Assembly: GCA_947303825.1 (NCBI GenBank)
Contig: CAMYZK010000057.1
Location: 1-10,315 of the forward strand
Reading direction: 5' to 3'
Source: an uncultured Prevotella sp.
GTDB taxonomy: Bacteria > Bacteroidota > Bacteroidia > Bacteroidales > Bacteroidaceae
Length of the DNA stretch: 10,315 nt
Position numbers and translations under genes: made by a program. Of the stretch, positions 1 through 6,189 are shown piece after piece. Position 1 is the stretch's first letter, and the number at the start of each line of letters is the position of its first letter. A model generated the notes under the pieces. That model made no database searches. It was not told the DNA's origin and saw nothing but the letters and a program-made list of their open reading frames with translations.

Positions 1-1531
1 CAATCGTGCCTCTTGGCCGTCTTATTATAATTGATGCCTACGAGGAGCATGTCGCCGGTGTACTGTGCCACCTTCTCAGGATAGTCCTTCCTGCGGATTT
101 GCGATATGGCCGCCTTTGCGCTTCGGTTGCACTTCAGCTCGAGGATGATGGCCGGCTTACTGACGTTCTTTCGCGGCATGAGCACCAGGTCGGCAAAACC
201 CTTGCCCGTGGCCAGCTCACGGTGGAACACATAGTCAGCATGAGCGGCATAGTAGGCTATCGACAGCACGCAGGCCATGGAGTTCTCGTTGTAGTAGCTG
301 AGGATGCTGGTGTGCTCCGAGTGAACCTCCTCCACCATTCGCGCCACAGCCTTCGCATCGCCGTCAAGAGTGGCACTCAGCAGCTGGTCCGACTGCTGCA
401 AAGCCTTCGTCACGTGCTCCCAGTTGTTTTCTTCCACGGCATTGGCCAGCTCGCCTTTCACCTCCATGTTGGGCACATAGCACTCACTCTGCCGCCAGTT
501 GAACGAGAGGTAGCCCAAGTGGATGAGCAGGGTGAGTACATCGTCGCGGTTGCGAACCTCCGACATGTCGTTCTGGAACTTCGTGGGGTTCACCTTCGCC
601 CTTCCGCCGGCCAGCATTTCGATAATGTTGTCGCGAAGGCCGTCGAAATTCATGTTGATATAACTCGTCACGGCATCGAAAGCACCTGTCGACGACCAGA
701 AGCTGCGACAGCGACCGCGTTGCACAGCCTGCATCACGGAGTTAGGGTTGAATATTGATGGTATGTCGCCAATCTGGTAGCCGTCGTACCATTTCTCCAG
801 CTCGTCGAAGTCCATGCCATGCTTCCCAGCCAAAGTTTTCACCTCCTCCTGCGTGAATCCAAAATAGGCTCCCATATCGCCAGGCTCCACCATAGAATAC
901 TCTAAGAAATTGTTCAAGGCCGACTCGGTTTTATATTTCTTTATCGGCAGGATGCCTGTCATATAGACACCGGCAAACACATCGACAGCCGAGATGTCTT
1001 TGAACATACGGCGCAGCAGGTTCACGAAATCGTCCTTCACCCGCCTGTTGCCTCCATACATTCGTCGATAATCATGAAGAACCTGTCGCCCGTGGCGGCA
1101 ACAATCTGCTGAAGGTATTCCATCAGATGGTCACCCTCTGTGTAGGCCACCTGTGGATAAGCCCCTCTGACATCCCTAATAAGTTTCTTCTGGATGTTGT
1201 CAACGATGTCTTCTTCTGCCACACCAGAGGTGAAGGTCGTCATGTCCACGAAGATGACGGGATACTTGTTCAGGTGCTTCTCAAACGACGGGTCGCTCGT
1301 AATAGCAAGATCGGCAAAGAGTTCGTGCGAGTCGCACGAATGGTCATAGTAGGCAGCCAGCATCTTTGCGGCCACCGACTTCCCGAATCGGCGGCTTCGG
1401 GTCACACAGCTCAGCTTCTTCTCTGTGAAAAGCGTCTTGTTCACCACGGAAATCAGCCCCGACTTGTCCACATACTCACTGTTGCGTACCTGCCGGAATC
1501 CCTCGTTACCTTTGTTGATATATAAGCCCAT
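1..1531 (-). pseudogene. AAA-ATPase-like / PD-(D/E)XK nuclease-like protein, frameshifted, 3' end beyond window
   Basis: The N-terminal part (start to about 1059) is an AAA-ATPase-like domain with a P-loop-like RRFGKS and a Walker B-like FFMIIDE. In that frame translation stops at 1037-1039. Shifting frame near 1058 recovers a further ~350 residues: VNLLRRMFKD, YMTGILPIKKYKTES, WYDGYQIGD, LIHLGYLSFNW, then a PD-(D/E)XK core with FADLVL (Asp at 189-191) and ELK (132-140). This matches the Bacteroidota family of AAA ATPases with a C-terminal nuclease domain, whose cellular role is poorly known. Relative to the family pattern after IIDE (roughly WDAICRE, then the GGNRR seen here) about 19 bases are missing, which removes the residues after Walker B. 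I chose ATG 1529-1531; an in-frame GTG lies at 1538-1540. Window base 1 is only a few codons before the expected end. The family is confident from recall; whether the break is biological or an assembly error is open. Confidence 0.82.
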
Positions 1532-1581
1532 AGAGTTCACGAAATATTTACTTGTTTGCGGTTCTCACTGTTTTGCAGCGG

Positions 1582-1612
1582 CAAAGATACGAAAAACTGA
1601 GCGAACAGCAAA
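1582..1612 (-). promoter_or_regulatory. Bacteroidota-type promoter for the AAA-ATPase/nuclease gene
   Basis: Read on the minus strand, TTTG (1609-1612) is followed after exactly 19 bases by TATCTTTG (1582-1589), a perfect match to the Bacteroidota housekeeping consensus TTTG-N19-TAnnTTTG. It lies about 50 bases upstream of the ATG at 1529-1531. The -33 element sits in the loop of the terminator hairpin at 1592-1630. Confidence 0.65.
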
Positions 1613-1630
1613 ACAATTCGCTCTGTTTTT
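1592..1630. terminator. Bidirectional intrinsic terminator hairpin
   Basis: AAAAAC (1592-1597) and GAGCGAA (1599-1605) pair with TTCGCTC (1617-1623) and GTTTTT (1625-1630). This gives 13 base pairs with one T-T mismatch and an 11-base loop. A T run closes the stem on both strands, so it can terminate in either direction. On the minus strand it would end transcripts from the Rpn gene and its small downstream ORF. It shares DNA with the promoter of the next minus-strand gene. Confidence 0.65.
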
Positions 1631-1683
1631 GGACTTTCACTGTTTCTTTCCACAGAGCTTTCGTCAGGGCAAGTGTCACAAGG

Positions 1684-1797
1684 ATGGCCATGCTAAAACT
1701 GGAGAACGGTAATACTACAGCCCATCAGTTGGCCGAGCATTTCCGCGAGGTCTATCGCCGCCACCCGTCGTTCATGGCTGAAATCAGTAAGTTCTAA
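1684..1797 (+). other. Possible plus-strand coding remnant
   Basis: A 37-codon plus-strand frame from ATG 1684 (second ATG at 1690) to TAA 1795-1797 encodes a peptide containing GNTTAHQLAEHFREVYRR and ending FMAEISKF. Its codon choice and amphipathic composition look more like real coding sequence than the rest of this gap. I do not recognise a family, and the upstream part of the frame (1552-1683) looks non-coding. It could be the tail of a lost gene, a small protein, or chance. It is convergent with the minus-strand 62-codon ORF, and the two stop codons overlap. Confidence 0.25.
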
Positions 1798-1982
1798 TGT
1801 TGAACGGTTCTTTCGGTGAGCGACCAGCATGTGTTGTCGTATTTCTGGCGCTCCTTTTCAACCATCGGCCTGTTCTTCATAATCTCATCGTACTTCTTCA
1901 CATCGGCGTAGTTGAGGACAAAGTTGTTGAGCTTCTCGATAATGATTTCTCTGGCTCTCTCAGGACTGACTTCGTGACTCAT
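1794..1982 (-). CDS. Small hypothetical protein coupled to the Rpn-family gene
   Basis: A 62-codon ORF whose ATG (1980-1982) overlaps the TGA of the upstream Rpn-family gene (1979-1981) as ATGA, suggesting translational coupling. The product is highly charged and predicted helical (MSHEVSPERAREIIIEKLNN, then YDEIMKNRP and EKERQKYDN). It has no signal peptide, membrane segment or motif I recognise. The last ~12 residues look less regular, so the original C-terminus may be lost. Its stop codon (1794-1796) overlaps the stop of a possible plus-strand remnant. A role with the nuclease is inferred only from the coupling. Confidence 0.55.
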   Translation of the reverse strand: MSHEVSPERAREIIIEKLNNFVLNYADVKKYDEIMKNRPMVEKERQKYDNTCWSLTERTVQH

Positions 1983-2953
1983 AATGCTTCGATTTGTTCG
2001 ATGGTGAGACCTGTTATTTCTGCAATCTTCGTGGCGGGAATGTTGATAGCCTTCAGTTTACGGGCGGTATCAATGTCCTTCTGCTTCAACAATGCTTTTG
2101 CTTCTTCTTTGACATCTGCTATAGCTTTCTCTGCTTCCCGTTTAGCCGCTTCAATCTCACGCTTGCGGGCATTGTCTAATGTTTTTTGGATACTTACGTT
2201 GTCCCAGAACTTATCGTAGGCTCGCATTTCACCATCGTCGAAAGCGGCACGCTCCACAATTTCAAGAGCTTCGCTCACCTCGGCATTCTCCAGCAGCTCA
2301 GCGGGTACTTCGCGTGTTTCATCGTTGATTTCGGTGAGGAAACGGAGCCATAGCACCTGCAGGCGCCTTCCCATGAAATTATCAATTCCACGGGTACCTT
2401 CCCGGTTTCCCTCCACGAGACACTCGGTAGTCTCGCGGACTCCTCCCTTCTCGCTGAAAGTCTGTGGCTTGAACTTCTTTAGCTCTACAAAGATGAGGTG
2501 CAGACCATCAATCACCTGGTCGGTGTACTTGTCGTGAACGAGGTGGAAGTAGTGATAGTAGTCGTCTACGTCGTCCATGAAATTCTCGTTGACGAAGTTC
2601 AGCGCATAGACAGGCTGCAAGAGTTCGTAGTCATCACCTTTCTTCGACTGTGCCACGTATGCCTTTGAGGCATTGAGTAGCACGCGCTTCTTGAACGAAT
2701 CCGTCCAAGTCATCTGCATCTCGACAATGAACTCGCGCTTCTTATTGTCCTTGCAGCACACGTCCACGATGCTGTCTTTTTCGGCCTGCATCCGGTCTGG
2801 GACCTTCTCAGCTGGCCAATATTCGATGCTCTCCACCTGCTCGTCTTCTTTCAGCGGCAGCATGGCATTGAGCAGGCTGATGACGAGGTGCTTGTGCTCG
2901 CCGAATATTTTCTTGAAAGTCAGGTCGGCTCTCGGGTCTAAATATTTTCCCAT
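1979..2953 (-). CDS. Rpn-family recombination-promoting nuclease / PD-(D/E)XK nuclease family putative transposase
   Basis: 324 residues. The start MGKYLDPRADLTFKKIFGEH is typical of the PDDEXK_2 (Rpn/YhgA-like) family, whose characterised members are DNA endonucleases promoting RecA-independent recombination. Visible core residues are Asp64 (SIVDV) and Glu78-x-Gln80 (FIVEMQ), with Gln in place of the usual Lys, as in many members. The middle (LLNASKAYVAQSKKGDDYEL, LQVLWLRFLTEIN) fits the Bacteroidota branch. Residues ~255-305 are rich in Glu, Lys and Ala and should form a coiled coil, followed by a helix-turn-helix-like tail (IPATKIAEITGLTIEQIEAL). Residues ~170-196 form an in-frame extra segment not expected between TFSEK and LQVLWLR. 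The gene is preceded by a long hairpin-rich leader and followed by an ATGA-coupled small ORF. Family is confident; activity is unproven. Confidence 0.88.
   Translation of the reverse strand: MGKYLDPRADLTFKKIFGEHKHLVISLLNAMLPLKEDEQVESIEYWPAEKVPDRMQAEKDSIVDVCCKDNKKREFIVEMQMTWTDSFKKRVLLNASKAYVAQSKKGDDYELLQPVYALNFVNENFMDDVDDYYHYFHLVHDKYTDQVIDGLHLIFVELKKFKPQTFSEKGGVRETTECLVEGNREGTRGIDNFMGRRLQVLWLRFLTEINDETREVPAELLENAEVSEALEIVERAAFDDGEMRAYDKFWDNVSIQKTLDNARKREIEAAKREAEKAIADVKEEAKALLKQKDIDTARKLKAINIPATKIAEITGLTIEQIEAL
2366..2446 (-). repeat. In-frame inserted segment inside the Rpn-family gene, possible small palindromic element
   Basis: About 81 bases (27 codons) encode GGVRETTECLVEGNREG and GTRGIDNFMG between TFSEK and RRLQVLWLR, two stretches I expect to be nearly adjacent in this family. 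The DNA contains a hairpin with perfect 6-bp arms (CGAGAC 2416-2421, GTCTCG 2430-2435) and the palindromes GGTACC (2393-2398) and GGCGCC (2362-2367). This resembles the short palindromic elements known to insert in frame in genes of other bacteria. The boundaries are approximate and the comparison is from memory. Confidence 0.4.
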
Positions 2954-3166
2954 AATCGTACATCTTTGAAATTATGGCGCAAGGACGGTGCAAGCCGCGC
3001 TCGACCTTTGGTCGCTTGCTACCGTAGGGACGCAAGAATGCAATCAAGCTCGCTTGAATTGCTGAGGCGCAGCCCGTTGGCTTTGCCCTCGTCCGGCGCG
3101 ACTCGGCCAATCATGCAAGCATGTTAGCTCTCGCTGCTTCGTCCGTTCTCGCACGCTTTCGCGTGC
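2954..3166 (-). promoter_or_regulatory. Candidate structured 5' leader of the Rpn-family gene
   Basis: Read on the minus strand: GCACGC-GAAA-GCGTGC (GNRA tetraloop, 3151-3166); CATGC/GCATG (3112-3123); a 10-bp bulged stem GAGG-GCA-GCC against GGC-TGC-CCTC (3064-3090); TCAAGC/GCTTGA (3044-3057); and CGACC/GGTCG (3002-3014). Five stems in about 165 bases suggest a folded RNA or a repeat-like DNA element rather than random spacer. I cannot assign it to a known riboswitch or ncRNA family. Confidence 0.4.
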
Positions 3167-3197
3167 AAAGTAAGTGATATTTTTGCAGAATAACAAA
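3166..3197 (-). promoter_or_regulatory. Candidate promoter for the Rpn-family gene
   Basis: On the minus strand TTTG (3194-3197) precedes TTACTTTG (3166-3173) by 20 bases. This is close to TTTG-N19-TAnnTTTG, but the second base of the -7 element does not match. It would give a leader of about 200 bases. The GNRA-loop hairpin starts at its last base, so that stem would be only partly transcribed. Confidence 0.4.
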
Positions 3198-3266
3198 ACT
3201 TCGACGATTTTTTCCACATTATTATAGTTTGTAGGCTGTCTGTCGTGCCAGCTGTTTTCTTTTTGC

Positions 3267-3301
3267 ACTCCGTAGATGCTTAGGCGAGCATAGCTCGGAG
3301 T
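3267..3301. repeat. Long imperfect hairpin
   Basis: ACTCCG (3267-3272) pairs with CGGAGT (3296-3301). Inside it, AG pairs with CT and ATGCT with AGCAT, giving 13 base pairs with small bulges and a six-base loop. Neither side has the T run of an intrinsic terminator. It could be part of a small RNA, a protein-binding site or an element end. Confidence 0.4.
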
Positions 3302-3361
3302 CCGCCATTTCCCCGTTTGGCGGGCATGTTCAGAAAAGGGAATCGTGTTTAGCGGACAGTA

Positions 3362-3388
3362 ATAAGAACCACTCGCAAGGTTGTGGTT
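3362..3388 (-). terminator. Weak terminator candidate after the alkylation-repair gene
   Basis: On the minus strand AACCAC (3383-3388, overlapping the TAA stop) pairs with GTGGTT (3367-3372) across a 10-base loop, followed by CTTATT. The stem is only six base pairs and the U run is interrupted, so this is tentative. It sits where the AraC-dppIII-alkylation repair transcript should end. Confidence 0.3.
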
Positions 3389-4061
3389 AGGTAGGCAGGA
3401 AATCCATGCCTATGGTGCGAATGGCCGAGCGGGCAATACGCTCATAGACCAGTCCCATCCCAGAGAAATGTATGAGGCTCTGCATGGCAGCCTTCCTTAG
3501 CATGGCGTTGGGGCTTTGCAGGGCTGCCAAGGCCTGGTCAATATACTCGTTGATGCCCCGCTCGTTGGGTTCCTGCCGTTTCATAAACAATCGGCTCATG
3601 ATGTGGTAGCCGCAGAGCTGTGTCAGGTCGCGGTCGGAAGCTATCCACAGGAAAGCCTTGTCGGCAGCGTAGGGAAGGTGCTGATAGAGGTTGAAAGCTG
3701 TCTGCTCGGCAATTTCCACCGTGGGTGTCTGCTCCATCCACAGGTCGGCCAGGTCGGGCAACATCTCTTCGGGCGGCATGAGCATGGTAGCCAGAATCTT
3801 GCATTCGCGGACGTTCTCCTTCCACAGAGTGACGCTAAGTTGTTTAAGTGGAGAGTGGAGAGTGGAGAGTGGAGAGTTTGCTACCGCGCTGGCTATCTCG
3901 TTGGCTATCTCGTTGGCCATCTGCCGGAGCATCTGTATGGAGGCTCCCCAGTTGAGGCCATAGTCAAGCCCCTTCTGCCGCATGGAAGAGGAGGTGGCAC
4001 CGTCCATCACCTGGCGGAACGACTGCTTTATCTCTTTTACTTTTTCTTGTATGTCAAACAT
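3387..4061 (-). CDS. DNA alkylation repair protein (AlkD-like, HEAT-like repeats)
   Basis: 224 residues. Blocks such as VKEIKQSFRQVMDGATS, GLDYGLNWG, LWKENVRECKILATMLMPPE, DLWMEQTPT, AFNLYQHLP, LFMKRQEPNERGINEYIDQAL match the Bacteroidota 'DNA alkylation repair' family, distant relatives of AlkD, the HEAT-repeat glycosylase that excises alkylated bases. The protein is almost entirely helical with no signal peptide, so cytoplasmic. Residues ~50-74 (NEIANEIASAVANSPLSTL and following) are an unusual expansion. They are encoded by a 12-base direct repeat (3891-3914) and a 7-base tandem repeat (3847-3877) where the family normally has a short linker. It lies 151 bases downstream of dppIII, and its leader is almost entirely a heptamer array. 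Catalytic competence cannot be judged from sequence alone. Confidence 0.8.
   Translation of the reverse strand: MFDIQEKVKEIKQSFRQVMDGATSSSMRQKGLDYGLNWGASIQMLRQMANEIANEIASAVANSPLSTLHSPLKQLSVTLWKENVRECKILATMLMPPEEMLPDLADLWMEQTPTVEIAEQTAFNLYQHLPYAADKAFLWIASDRDLTQLCGYHIMSRLFMKRQEPNERGINEYIDQALAALQSPNAMLRKAAMQSLIHFSGMGLVYERIARSAIRTIGMDFLPT
3847..3877. repeat. AGTGGAG heptamer array inside coding sequence
   Basis: Four perfect copies of AGTGGAG plus AGT lie in the alkylation-repair gene. Read on the minus strand they encode the SPLSTLHSPL part of the protein. Three heptamers equal 21 bases, so the reading frame is kept only if copies change in threes. Confidence 0.92.
3891..3914. repeat. 12-base tandem duplication inside coding sequence
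   Basis: Two perfect copies of GGCTATCTCGTT (3891-3902 and 3903-3914), followed by a diverged partial third copy (GGCCATCT). They encode the repeated Asn-Glu-Ile-Ala in the alkylation-repair protein, adjacent to the heptamer array. Confidence 0.9.
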
Positions 4062-4067
4062 TGTTTT

Positions 4068-4170
4068 GAGTGAAGAGTGAAGAGTGAAGAGTGAAGAGTG
4101 AAGAGTGAAGAGTGAAGAGTGAAGAATTAAGAATTAAGAATTAAGAGTTGAGAGTTGAGAGTTGAGAGTT
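4068..4170. repeat. Intergenic heptamer tandem array with three unit types
   Basis: A partial unit (GAGTGA), seven AGAGTGA (4074-4122), three AGAATTA (4123-4143), three AGAGTTG (4144-4164) and a partial AGAGTT (4165-4170). All are seven bases long and stay in register. The array lies between the dppIII stop and the alkylation-repair start, ending six bases upstream of that ATG. Repeats of this look are common in Prevotella and relatives, as far as I recall. Confidence 0.95.
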
Positions 4171-4212
4171 CTTTGCAAAGCAAAGCGGCAGAGCCTGTTC
4201 CTAATTCGCAAT

Positions 4213-6165
4213 TTAAATAAGCGTTGCGTATTCAGAGCTGTATCGCAGCATCTGATGCTCATAGCTCTCTGAATAGTTGACCTGTATGTCGGTAATATGG
4301 CCGTCGCCATCGATGACAGGCTGCAGCCAGGGATTGATAAACCCCTTGTAGGGAGCAAGGTTAAGGCGGGCGTAGCGTTCACGAATCTCCTTATGGAGCA
4401 CGGGGTCGATGTCTACCGCATAGGCTTCGACTAGCTGTCGGGCTGCCTCATAGTCGCCCTCGCTCTTAATGCGCTGTATCTCTGCCAGCAGCTGTGCCAC
4501 AAGCTGGCGCAACTCGCCGTAAGAGCCAATGTGCAGGTAGGTCTTGCCCTCCCTCTCGACAAGGGCCATCTCTTGGGCATGACGAAGGCACCACCGTGCT
4601 ATCAGGGCACGGTTGCGCATGTGAGCCTCTTCTATCTGGTGCCCCGGCTCTATCCTAACCATCTGTGTGAGCAGGCCATTGAGCATGTACGTGTAGTAGG
4701 ACGACTGGTAGGCCAGGCTGTCGGGCAGCAGCCCCAGTTCGACAAGCTTTTCATCGGCTATGTAATAGAGTGCAAAGAGGTCGGCCCTGGCTTCCTCGAT
4801 GGTGTTGCCGTATGCCTTCAGCGCATCGGGGCTGACCCCTGGCAACAGCTTACCGCTGCCATGTCCCAAGCACTCGTGAAGATCGGTATGCAAACTGTCA
4901 CAGAGGTCGGCATATTTCTCTATCATGCTTACAGTTGCTTGGTCTATGCAAAACTCTTGATAGAACCCGCTACCGCGCGAAGCCTTGTTGTAGGCATCGG
5001 TGATGTTTTTGATGGTTATGCTCTTCGAGCCATAGCGCGCACGTATCCAGTCGGCATTGGGCAGGTTGATGCCTATGGCGGTGGACGGGTATTCCTCTCC
5101 TCCCAGCATGGCAGCGCATATCACCCGGGCCGACACGCCTTTCACCTCTTCCTTGCGGAAACGGGCATCGACGGGTGAGTGGTCTTCAAACCACTGGGCG
5201 TTGTCGCTTATGAGGCGGGTGCGGGCTGTTGCTGCATCATCGACATATTCTACCAAGGCCTCCCACGTGCCTTTTATGCCAATGGGGTCGCCATAGACCT
5301 CGATAAAGCCGTTGATGAAGTCTACCTTGCTCTCCATCTCCTGTAGCCACTGTATGGAATATTGGTCGAAGACCGAAAGGTCGCCCGTCTCATAGTATTT
5401 TATGAGCAGGCCAACGACGTCTCTCTGAAGGTCGTTCTCGGCCACCTCTTTAGCCTTTGACAGCCAGAAGACGATATGACGGAGGGCATTGGCATAAGGA
5501 CCAGCCTGGGTAGTCCACGCTTCTTCGGTAAGAAGGCCACCGTCTTTTGCCAAGGTGGTGTTGAGTCCGAAAGAGGGTGCTTCCTCTGACGGGTATTCCT
5601 CTTTCTTACGGGCATAGAAGCACTCTGCTTCGTGCTGTGTTACGTCATGATAGAAATTGCATGCAGAAGACAACAGCAAGTCCTCTCCGTCGGCTTTGTT
5701 GACACGTTTGGACAGATAGCCGTCATTGAATAGTACTGGCATGAGCTCATTGCACAAGTCATCGACTGTCTGGCCGCTGCGTAGTGGCAAGCGGCAGGGG
5801 TCTACAGCATGAATGGCATTGCGAAAGAATGACTCGGAGAATTGAGGTTTGAACTTGTTGCAGCCGTAATGATGGTGAATGCCGTTGGAGAACCAAACCC
5901 TCTTCAGGTATTCGGACAAGGCAGCGAAATCGTCAGATGAGTGATCTACGCGAAGGTCGGTGAATATTGTCTCCAGCACCTTACGTATGCGCAGGTTATA
6001 TGCTCCATACTGGTCGAAGGTGATGTCCCTTCCATATAGAGATGCTTTTGAAAGATAATAAACAAACTCTTTTTGGCGGGTTGTAAGATTCTCAAATCCG
6101 TCCAAACGGTAACGAAGCATTTGAATATCAGCAAACCGCTCGTCACAATAGCAGAAATGGTACAT
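4213..6165 (-). CDS. Dipeptidyl-peptidase III (metallopeptidase family M49)
   Basis: 650 residues. A zinc exopeptidase releasing dipeptides from the N-termini of short peptides. Family M49 signatures are present: HECLGH at 430-435 (five-residue spacing between histidines, as in Bacteroides enzymes) and EEARAD at 457-462, whose Glu458 lies 28 residues after His430, the expected distance for the third zinc ligand. Other family blocks are FADIQMLRYRL, QKEFVYYLSKA, YNLRIRKVLE, WFSNGIHHHYG, VYGDPIGIKGTWE and SYYTYMLNGLL. ATG 6163-6165 begins MYHFCYCDERFADIQ with no signal peptide. An in-frame TAA a few codons upstream rules out a longer product, although some Bacteroides homologues are longer at the N-terminus. 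It starts 16 bases after the AraC-type gene and is probably cotranscribed with it. Confidence 0.93.
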   Translation of the reverse strand: MYHFCYCDERFADIQMLRYRLDGFENLTTRQKEFVYYLSKASLYGRDITFDQYGAYNLRIRKVLETIFTDLRVDHSSDDFAALSEYLKRVWFSNGIHHHYGCNKFKPQFSESFFRNAIHAVDPCRLPLRSGQTVDDLCNELMPVLFNDGYLSKRVNKADGEDLLLSSACNFYHDVTQHEAECFYARKKEEYPSEEAPSFGLNTTLAKDGGLLTEEAWTTQAGPYANALRHIVFWLSKAKEVAENDLQRDVVGLLIKYYETGDLSVFDQYSIQWLQEMESKVDFINGFIEVYGDPIGIKGTWEALVEYVDDAATARTRLISDNAQWFEDHSPVDARFRKEEVKGVSARVICAAMLGGEEYPSTAIGINLPNADWIRARYGSKSITIKNITDAYNKASRGSGFYQEFCIDQATVSMIEKYADLCDSLHTDLHECLGHGSGKLLPGVSPDALKAYGNTIEEARADLFALYYIADEKLVELGLLPDSLAYQSSYYTYMLNGLLTQMVRIEPGHQIEEAHMRNRALIARWCLRHAQEMALVEREGKTYLHIGSYGELRQLVAQLLAEIQRIKSEGDYEAARQLVEAYAVDIDPVLHKEIRERYARLNLAPYKGFINPWLQPVIDGDGHITDIQVNYSESYEHQMLRYSSEYATLI

Positions 6166-6172
6166 GTTCTTA

Positions 6173-6189
6173 AGTTAAGAGTTAAGAGT
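6173..6189. repeat. Short AGTTAAG heptamer array across the AraC-type stop codon
   Basis: Two copies of AGTTAAG plus AGT. On the minus strand it supplies the last codon and TAA stop of the AraC-type gene and most of the 16-base gap before dppIII. It belongs to the same heptamer family as the arrays at 4068-4170 and 3847-3877. Confidence 0.8.

Larger units (their letters stand above)
2954..3386. other. Gene-free, hairpin-rich intergenic region
   Basis: 433 bases between the Rpn-family gene and the alkylation-repair gene. No frame resembles a protein. Read on the minus strand, the half nearest the Rpn gene (2954-3165) is its probable leader and contains stems at 3002-3014, 3044-3057, 3064-3090, 3112-3123 and 3151-3166. 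The far half holds a candidate promoter (3166-3197), a long bulged hairpin (3267-3301), nested inverted repeats 3300-3305/3352-3357, and a possible terminator (3367-3388). Confidence 0.6.

Noticed and set aside
6..758. Long plus-strand open frame of 250 codons
   Set aside because: It is antisense to the nuclease domain of the AAA-ATPase gene, which has recognisable family motifs; the plus-strand product has none.
1979..2953. Toxin-antitoxin pair made of the Rpn protein and the 62-residue protein
   Set aside because: Coupling alone does not support it; the small protein has no antitoxin motif and follows rather than precedes the nuclease.
2808..3268. Small minus-strand ORFs in the hairpin-rich leader
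   Set aside because: Their translations are low in recognisable motifs and follow the inverted repeats; they are out of frame with the Rpn gene.
1..3390. Insertion sequence or transposon spanning the two nuclease genes
   Set aside because: I saw no terminal inverted repeats, target duplications or DDE transposase. The 'transposase' name of the Rpn family is historical; the fold is a nuclease.
4068..4170. CRISPR array
   Set aside because: Units are contiguous heptamers with no unique spacers.
4531..5178. Plus-strand open frame of 215 codons opposite dipeptidyl-peptidase III
   Set aside because: It is antisense to an intact, motif-complete gene and has no recognisable features.
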